A DNA stretch of 56,045 nucleotides from Mycobacterium sp. E1214 (GTDB lineage Bacteria; Actinomycetota; Actinomycetes; Mycobacteriales; Mycobacteriaceae), in contig NZ_LZJC01000016.1 of the NCBI RefSeq assembly GCF_001666755.1, positions 1-56,045 of the forward strand. The letters are read 5' to 3'. The notes below the pieces were generated by a model. The model was not told the DNA's origin. It searched no databases and saw only the letters and a program-made list of their open reading frames with translations. Position numbers and translations under genes: made by a program. Within the stretch, counting starts at the first letter, position 1; every line of letters starts with the position of its first letter. Shown piece by piece: positions 26,979 to 34,600 of the stretch.

Positions 26979-28682
26979 GTGTCCATGAACGATCCGTTCG
27001 AGCACGGTCCGGATCCGGCGGACGAGTTCGACGAGGTCGAAGGCAGAGCCGCTCGCCTGATGGCACAGATGGCGGCGCGGCGGTCGCAACGGGACGAGCA
27101 TCGAACCGAATCGATCGACGCGATGCGCCCAGAACAGGACCGCGATCTCGGGGACACGGACGCTGGCCTCGTTCCCGCAGACGAGGCCGCGACACCCGCC
27201 GAGTTCACGCCGGCAGAGCATGACGACGGTGCTGTCGACGCACGCGAACCTCACCAGCATCCGGCATCCGCTGGCGAGCCGGTGCCAGACGAAACCGCGG
27301 ACCCACGCCCGATCCGACGCATGGCCGCACCGCCCTGGCAGAGGTCGACCCCTTCATTGACCCCGGACTTCGATGCGGCACACGATGAGGCGCAACATGT
27401 TCCGGGTGACGAGCTCACGCCCCCCGCGCGCGACGAGCCGCCCGCGCACCGCGGTGCGCATCCCACCGACGCCCCGGTACCGCCCCCGGGGTGGCCGCCG
27501 GGGCTGCCGCTGCCCGAGCCGGGCTGGCAGGGTCCCCCGCCGGGGTGGCCTCCCGGGCTGCCACCGCCGCTGCTGCCCGGATGGCAGGGCCTGCCGCCAT
27601 GGTTGGCGTCCCTCGAACAGATGCCGGGGCAACCTCCCGCGGGCCACCACCACGGTCCACGAACGACGGCCGGACCGCGGCACTCTCGAGACCAGCCCGA
27701 CCGGCAGGAACACCGGCGCCCATCGCCTCGTCCCGACACCGCGCCGACCTACCGCGTGGCACCGTCACTCGACGAAGCTGAGGTGCTGACCCGCCATCCC
27801 GACGCTCCGTCGTCGGGTTGGCGGCAGGTGGTGTACCGGATCACCGGGGGACGGTTGAATCCCGGTATGTCGCGCAAAGAACGCGAGCGCGAGGAGTTGT
27901 TCGCGCAGATCCGCACCCCCATTGTCGGTGACTTCCGGATCGCGGTGCTGTCGATCAAGGGCGGGGTGGGGAAAACCACGACCACGATAGGGTTGGGTTC
28001 GGCCTTGGCGATGGTGCGGACCGACCGGGTCATTGCCGTCGACGCCAACCCCGATCGCGGCACACTGGGTGAACGGGTGCTCGATACCTCGACATCGTCG
28101 ACGGTGCGAGACCTGTTGCGGGACGACCGGATTCGACGTTATGCGGATGTCCGCAACCACACCCGCATGGCGCCGAGCCGGCTGGAGGTGCTGGCCAGTG
28201 AGCAAGACCCCGCAGTGGCGGAAGTCTTCGGCGAGACCGATTATCGCCAGACCATGGACATTCTCCGGCATTACTACAACATCATCCTGACCGACTGCGG
28301 CACCGGGATCATGCATTCGGCGATGGCCGGCGTGCTGGACTTGGCCAACGCCATTGTTCTGGTGAGTTCGCCGTCCATCGACGCGGCCCGCAGCGCGTCG
28401 GCGACACTGGATTGGCTCAGTCAACACGGTCACGCAGGGCTGGTGCGCAGCGCGCACGTCGTTTTCAGCGCGTCCAAACCCGGCTCCGCGGCACTGAAAT
28501 TGGACAAGGTCGTCGAGCACTTCGAAGCGCGCTGCGAGTCGATCCACGTCATCCCGTTCGAGCCCCATCTGGCCGAGGGCGCCGACTTCGACTTCGCCTT
28601 GCTCAGGCCGGCGACGGCGCAGGCCTATCTCGAATTGGCCGGTGCCGTGTCGGCCAAGTTTGCGCAACCCATCTGGCCCTAG
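26979..28682 (+). CDS. EspI-like MinD-type ATPase, long form
   Basis: A 567-residue protein. Residues 1-285 are acidic then strongly Pro/Trp/Gly-rich, with repeats of the type PPGWPPGLPLPEPGWQG; this disordered extension is typical of EspI. The C-terminal ATPase has deviant Walker A KGGVGKTTTT (about 327), VIAVDANPDRGTL and NIILTDCGTGIMHSAM. The ATPase core is paralogous to 13215-14225. GTG at 26979 has a GAGGTG ribosome-binding sequence at good spacing; ATG at 26985 is an alternative. Its TAG stop overlaps the TAG of the giant toxin on the opposite strand. Confidence 0.85.
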   Translation: MSMNDPFEHGPDPADEFDEVEGRAARLMAQMAARRSQRDEHRTESIDAMRPEQDRDLGDTDAGLVPADEAATPAEFTPAEHDDGAVDAREPHQHPASAGEPVPDETADPRPIRRMAAPPWQRSTPSLTPDFDAAHDEAQHVPGDELTPPARDEPPAHRGAHPTDAPVPPPGWPPGLPLPEPGWQGPPPGWPPGLPPPLLPGWQGLPPWLASLEQMPGQPPAGHHHGPRTTAGPRHSRDQPDRQEHRRPSPRPDTAPTYRVAPSLDEAEVLTRHPDAPSSGWRQVVYRITGGRLNPGMSRKEREREELFAQIRTPIVGDFRIAVLSIKGGVGKTTTTIGLGSALAMVRTDRVIAVDANPDRGTLGERVLDTSTSSTVRDLLRDDRIRRYADVRNHTRMAPSRLEVLASEQDPAVAEVFGETDYRQTMDILRHYYNIILTDCGTGIMHSAMAGVLDLANAIVLVSSPSIDAARSASATLDWLSQHGHAGLVRSAHVVFSASKPGSAALKLDKVVEHFEARCESIHVIPFEPHLAEGADFDFALLRPATAQAYLELAGAVSAKFAQPIWP

Positions 28683-31600
28683 TCGGCCTTTTTCTCGGCG
28701 CCGCCGGCAATCGACTCGTCGTCGGTGTCGGCATCCGTGTCGCTGTCGGTGTTGTGATCGGCGGTGATTCGGCCGCTCCGGTCCCTGGTGGCGGAGGTCC
28801 CGACGCGGCCGCTGAGGTTGTTTTGGAGGACCTGGTCCGTCGGCAGGAACGCGTTGGCGCCGTGGGTCATCCAGAATGGGCCGCGGGATCGCTGGTCGTC
28901 GAATCCGAGGGCGGCGGCGCATTGAGCGCAGGCCCGCATGGTGCCCGCAAGCAGTCGCAGGTCGAGGGGGCGGTCCTGACGTTGTAGCTCCTCCTGGATT
29001 CGGCGCTCGGCATGTAGCTCAACGGTCCGGTCATCGTCTCGGTAACGACCGTCCGGAACGCTTACGCGGCCCTGCCGGATCGCATCCACGATCTCGTCGA
29101 CCAGTCCGTCGCCGTTCGCCGTCGACCGCGACATCGCATTGCGCAGCTTGCGCCAGTGGCGCGTCTCCCTGCTCGTCGGTTGGTGCTCCGGCGGCAGATC
29201 CAAAGCATCACCCAGTGGGGAGTCGGTCAAGAACTCCCGTATCGCTCGGTTCCCCGCATAGGTGTTCGACGACACATACAACGTCCGCTGCTCACGGTCG
29301 AAGTAGGACTGCACTTCCCCGGACGACGCGAAGCGACGCCGCAATACCGTTGACACCCAACGCAGTAGCTGCGCCGAGCGGTCATGTTCGAACGACCGCG
29401 GATCGCGCACCAATTCCGGGTTTCGCGCGTACAGCTGTGCCACCTGGGAACCGGGCGCCGATTCGTCCGGGCCGCGAGCGACGACGAAGCGGCGGTCCGG
29501 CGCGTACATCCCTCCACGAACCGTTATCGGAACCATGGGACCGTCGGCGCTTTCGGTGCCCAGCGCGAGGCGGTTGAGAGTTTCGACGAGCGCGGCGACC
29601 CCCCTCTGCTGAAGCGGCGAGAGGTTGTGCAGCCTGTTTTCGATGTCCGCCCGGTCCCGGATCGCGGGTCCGGCGCCGACCGCGATGGCGAATGCACCCC
29701 ATGGCGCCCCGGCTGCTCGTGCGGCGTCGTGGGCCGACAACGCGGGGTCACGCCGCATCCGAGCTATCGCATCGGCGACCTGTGCCTGATGCGTGCGGAA
29801 GACGTTGAGGAAGTCTTGAGCCCTGATCGTCGTCGGCAACTCCGCCGCCTGCACACCTCGACCCATGGCGATCAGTGAACTCGCGATCGAATCCCGCCAT
29901 TGCGCGTAATCGGGCAGCCGCGTCAGGTGCTGCGGAACCTCTCGGTTGCGAAGACCACCGTGCCCGGGCGCGACATAGTCCCCGAGCGTTTGCTCCCCGA
30001 TGCCAAGGGCGCGGCTGATTGCCGGCATGGAGGCCCGCGGGTCCTCGGCCAGCCTTCGGAGCGCGCCCGCAATGGTTTCGGCGGTGACCCGGTCGGTCAG
30101 GGCCGGATCGCCTGGCTCGGGGAGGTGCGAGGCGACGTCGTAATTTTCCAGTCGCGTGAAGGCGTCTCGCAACTGCTCGCGGTGTGCGGCGTAGCGCGGC
30201 AGCCGGCTGAGATGCTCGGTCGGAATCTTCAGGGATCCATTCGCGTTGATCCACCGCTGAATTGGCCGTTCGGGGAGCCCGGTTCGTTCGGCCAGCGTTC
30301 GGAAGACACTGCCCCTTCGCGGCGACGCGGGCTCGCTGCGCAAGTCGATAAGCGAATGCAACACGCTGACCAAATCCGCGGCGGTATAGATCGATCTTGT
30401 CTGCGTCGTCGGCTCGGGAAGTTGTCCCTCGAAGAGCCCCAGGCTGTTCAACAGGTCTTGGATGGCAGCCCGGTGCTCCTCATAGTCCGGCAGGGCACTG
30501 AGCCGACCCGCGAAATTCCTTTTGACCTCTCGCCACGATTTCTCGCTGAGCCAGGTGGCGGTCGTATTGATCCGCGTTTGCGACGCGCCCCGGCTTTCAA
30601 ACTGCCTGGCGATGTCCGTGCGCGCGCCGCGCTCGGAACGAGGATTGGCGCGTAGCCGCTCCTGCAGGGCGACAAGCATCTGCTCGAGCTTCCTGGCGGT
30701 CATCGGGGTGTCGTCGCCGGGGGCGCCCGACGGCGGCTCTTCGCCGTCGGCGGGTGGCGGCTTCGGCCGCTTCGTCGCGGCAGCGGGGCCCGCGTCACGC
30801 TCGTCGCGAGTCCGCTTGCTTGCCGGGGCTTTACCTTTGCCCTTCGAGGTGGAGCTTTCGGCCTCACCGCCCCTGGAGGATGGGTGTTCGCCGCTGGCCG
30901 CGGCGTCTTCGGTCTTTATCCGCTTCGGCGCTGAAGTGGTTGTGGCGCGCGATGACTGAGGGTGAACCTCCCGGTGTCGCGCCACCGGTAAGCCGGCGTT
31001 GCCCGTGAGCCGGGATGTTCCTGCTGCTGTGTTGCCCCCCAGTCGAGACGGTCCCGCCGTGGCGTTGCTCCGGCCCGCGACCGGCCGCAATCGGTCCGGG
31101 ACCTGCGCGCCCAGAGCGGTCAGCCGGTCGAATTGGCGCGTGCTGATCGAAGGAACCTCGTCAAGAAGCAGAGCGAGACCCGTCATCTCGCTGGTCGTGA
31201 GCCGGCCTTCATCCCGAGCCCTTTCCAGGTTCTGCAGAACCTGGTCCACCATGGGGTGTGCCTGTCCGCCCCGGGCGCCGCCCTTGCCGGCCGGGTACGA
31301 CTGACCCGTCGCCACCCGCCGCGACAGAATCTCCGCCAGGTCGACACTATTGAGGCGGCGCTCGACATCAGGCAACGCAGCATAGACCCGCTGAATCGCC
31401 TGCGCTCCGTCGTCGATTCCGACCCGCTCCAGCCTGGCCACAGCTTCCTGCAGAACGGCCTGGGCTCGCCCGGGATCAGCCGCCTCGAACCGCCGCCATT
31501 CGTCAAACGGCGTCGTCACTACCACTGTTGCGTCATCGGGGACGTCGGGGCGTGGCGCAGCGCTGCGCGTTGACTCCGCAGTCGGGCGACTCGGCGGCTG

Positions 31601-34600
31601 CGCGTCGTCACGGCGGTCGTTGTCGCTTGGGCGATCCGGTGCGAGCGTCTTTGCATCGGCCGTGGGACCGGGCTGCTGCGGGCCCGCCGATAGTTCGGGC
31701 GTCCGCACGTTGACGTCGGCGTCCTCGCGATGAACGGCCGCGGACAACGCTATCTCCGTCGGTGAGTTCGAGACGCCTGCGCCAACGGGATTCCCGCCGC
31801 CGTGGTCGGGCGGGAGGGCCGCGGGGTCCGCTTGCGGTGGCGGTTGCTGTTCCGCCGGGGCGTGATCGGGTTCGAGGGCGACGGGGTGGGTTTCATTCTG
31901 GGGCAATAGGATTGGGCCGCGAACCTCGACGGGAGGGATTTCGTGGGCTTTACCCGCGTAGGTCACCGTCACTGACATTTCCGTGGTGGCGTCGAATACG
32001 GCGTAGGCGCGGGGGAATTTCCCGTTGGCCGAGACTCGGGCCGCCTGGCTGGAGATCGGGGCTTGGCGCTGTCGGCCGGTGATGCCAGCACCGGCCAGCA
32101 GGCTGCCCTGAAGGTCTTCGGACCGCCAGTGTGGACCGAACATCACCCGACCCCCGGCCTCACGGGTCCTGATGGGTTGATGATTTCGGCTGCGGGTCAC
32201 GTCGTTGAGGACGTACGCGTTGCCGCCTTCGTGTTCGATCTCCTGGAAGTTGAGTTCTCGGACGGCGGCGCGGGCGGTGATGCGCAGATTTCCGCGCCGT
32301 AGCAGCTCCACGTCACCGTCGGCTCGGGTCATCTCGCCCAGTTTGCTCGCCAGGCGGGTGTCGGTCAGGTAGTCGTCCAGGTGCTTGCTGATATCGGGGA
32401 TTTTCAGCGCGGACAGGTTTTCCACGACGTGCTTGCGGACGTCGGCACCGTTGGTGATTTTGCGGATGATGGTGTCACGGCTGAAGCCGTGGGACGGTAG
32501 CCCGGTCTGGTCGGCAGGTGCGACGGCGTCTCGCCGTTCGTCGTTGCCGATAATGCCGTCGCGCGGGGCGTACACCGGGTGGTCTTGTGCGTCGGTCGGC
32601 GATTCGCGGGTGATGAAGTCGAGTCGTGCTGTGCCGACGTGGCTGACGCGACCACCGCCGATACCGAAGAGACCGGTCGGCCGACTCATGTCGACCGTGA
32701 GGGTGGCCACGCCGACATGCGTCACCGTGGGAACCTTCTTGCGAAAGACATTGCCGACAGCCGAATTGTGCGTTCGCGCGTCGACGGTCTCGTTGCCGAT
32801 GCCGCCGGTCAGGCGGCCCAGCGCCGAGATGTTCACGGGGTGCTGGCCGGGCAGTATGTCTGCCTGGGCCTGAACGTAGCCCTGCCAGGCGCTGGCTTTG
32901 ATGTTGGAAACACCCGCTCCCACCGACTGCTGGCCGCCGCTGTAGAACTCGGTGGTGGGCTTCGAGTCCGTGGCGTTCAAGCTGTCGAGGCGTGCGCCGA
33001 GCACAATCTGACCGCCACGCACCGAGTTGAGGTGGACCGTCTTGGTGCCGCCCCGGCTGTAATCACCCAGCGCCCGTTGAACGGTCATCGTTGTGAGGTG
33101 TTCTGCGAGTTCGGCGCGTACCTGTGGCCACGCGGTCCCGAATACCGCGCTGCCTTGGGCCGTCATGGAGTCGAGGATGTGGGTGGCCACCAAATCCTCT
33201 CCCGAAGAACGGCTTTGGCCTTCACCGCCGGAGGCGGCCGTCGAGTCACGGCCGGTATGTGGCCGGATTTTCACCACAGCCTGGTCGACGGCGAGCTCGA
33301 CGCGTCGTCCCGGCGCGGGCAGATCGCGTTCACGGTCGCCGCCGATGAGGGTCGGGGTTTCCTTCGGGTAGGAGAAGGTGCCGCTGAGCCGCACCGGTTG
33401 TGGCGCTTCGGGAACGCCCGGCACCTTTCTGCCGACGACGTGTTGTTCGTAGCTGATGTGAAAGCGGATCGGCTGGCGGAACAGGTCGTGCGGCTCCGTC
33501 GTGCGCACCCTGGCGGGTACCCGGTGTTCGATCTCGCCCGTGAAGTTCGGGAAGTCCACGTTGCTCAGGTGGCCGAGGCCCTGGTCGGCCCGGCCCGAGA
33601 CGTCTTCCCGGGGGCGCACCGACGAGGTGTGCGTGATTTGCGCGCTGACCGAGCCGTGCGGGACGGGAATCTGGATCCGCGCGCCTGCCACCGTTCGCAG
33701 CGAATTGCCGTAGATGTGGGCGGTCGATGATTGTGACTCCGTGGACAGGTCCGTCTCGAATTTCTTTGACGGACCGATGTATTCGAAGTCGTCGGGGTCG
33801 CTGCCGCGGACCGGGTGTACCTTGACGGTGATCTTGCCGCCCCGCACCGCGACGTCGTGACTCCATTCCTTACCGGACTCGTGGGTCAGCCGGCCGAGCA
33901 AGATGTTGGGGCCGAACGCGTGGGAAAGCCCGCCGATCGCCTCGTCGAGGGAGCGGCCGAGGGCTGGGGCGAGGTCTTGGCGTATCGCCTCGAGCAGGCC
34001 GCTCGCGGGGTCGATGCCGACGAGCATGTCGGAGGGATGCCAGGCCGGTCCGAAGGCGTGTTCGGGGGGACGGTGCACGTCCGTGACCCCCGGTGTCGTC
34101 CAGTCCAGTTGTGGCCGCACCGGTTCGGGCGGTTGCGGCGGTGCCGTGCCGTCGGCGGCGTCCGTCAGCAGATGCTGCGGTGCCTCGGATGACGGCGCGT
34201 CGGCGGTGCCCCGGCGATCGGGGGCGCTGTCCGCGGTGCCCTGACGACGGCCAAGGAGCGGTGTCGTACTGTCCACGGTGCCTTGACGCCCGGCGCGGCT
34301 CTCGATCGTGCCCTGGCGGCTCGGCCCGATTTCGGGCGCATCCCGGTCGCTGGGGACGAACGGCGTCGAGCGGTCCGCCCCTTCACCGTCGAGCATGCTC
34401 TCGACCGTGCCCTGGCGAAGCGGGATGCGTGGCGCCGAGGCTTCCCGGGCCTCGTCCTCGTTCGGCGCATCGGCTGTCGCGCGGCGCGCGGGGGCGTCGG
34501 CGGTTGGGCTGTCGATCAGCTGGTACGCCTGGGGGTTGTCGCGGACGTCCCGGTCGACGACGTAGCTGAGATTGTCGAGCCGCTTTGGACGCACCGCCGA

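Noticed and set aside
32579..33730. 383-residue plus-strand open frame inside the toxin
   Set aside because: No ribosome-binding site, shadow-like composition, and opposite to coherent beta-rich coding.
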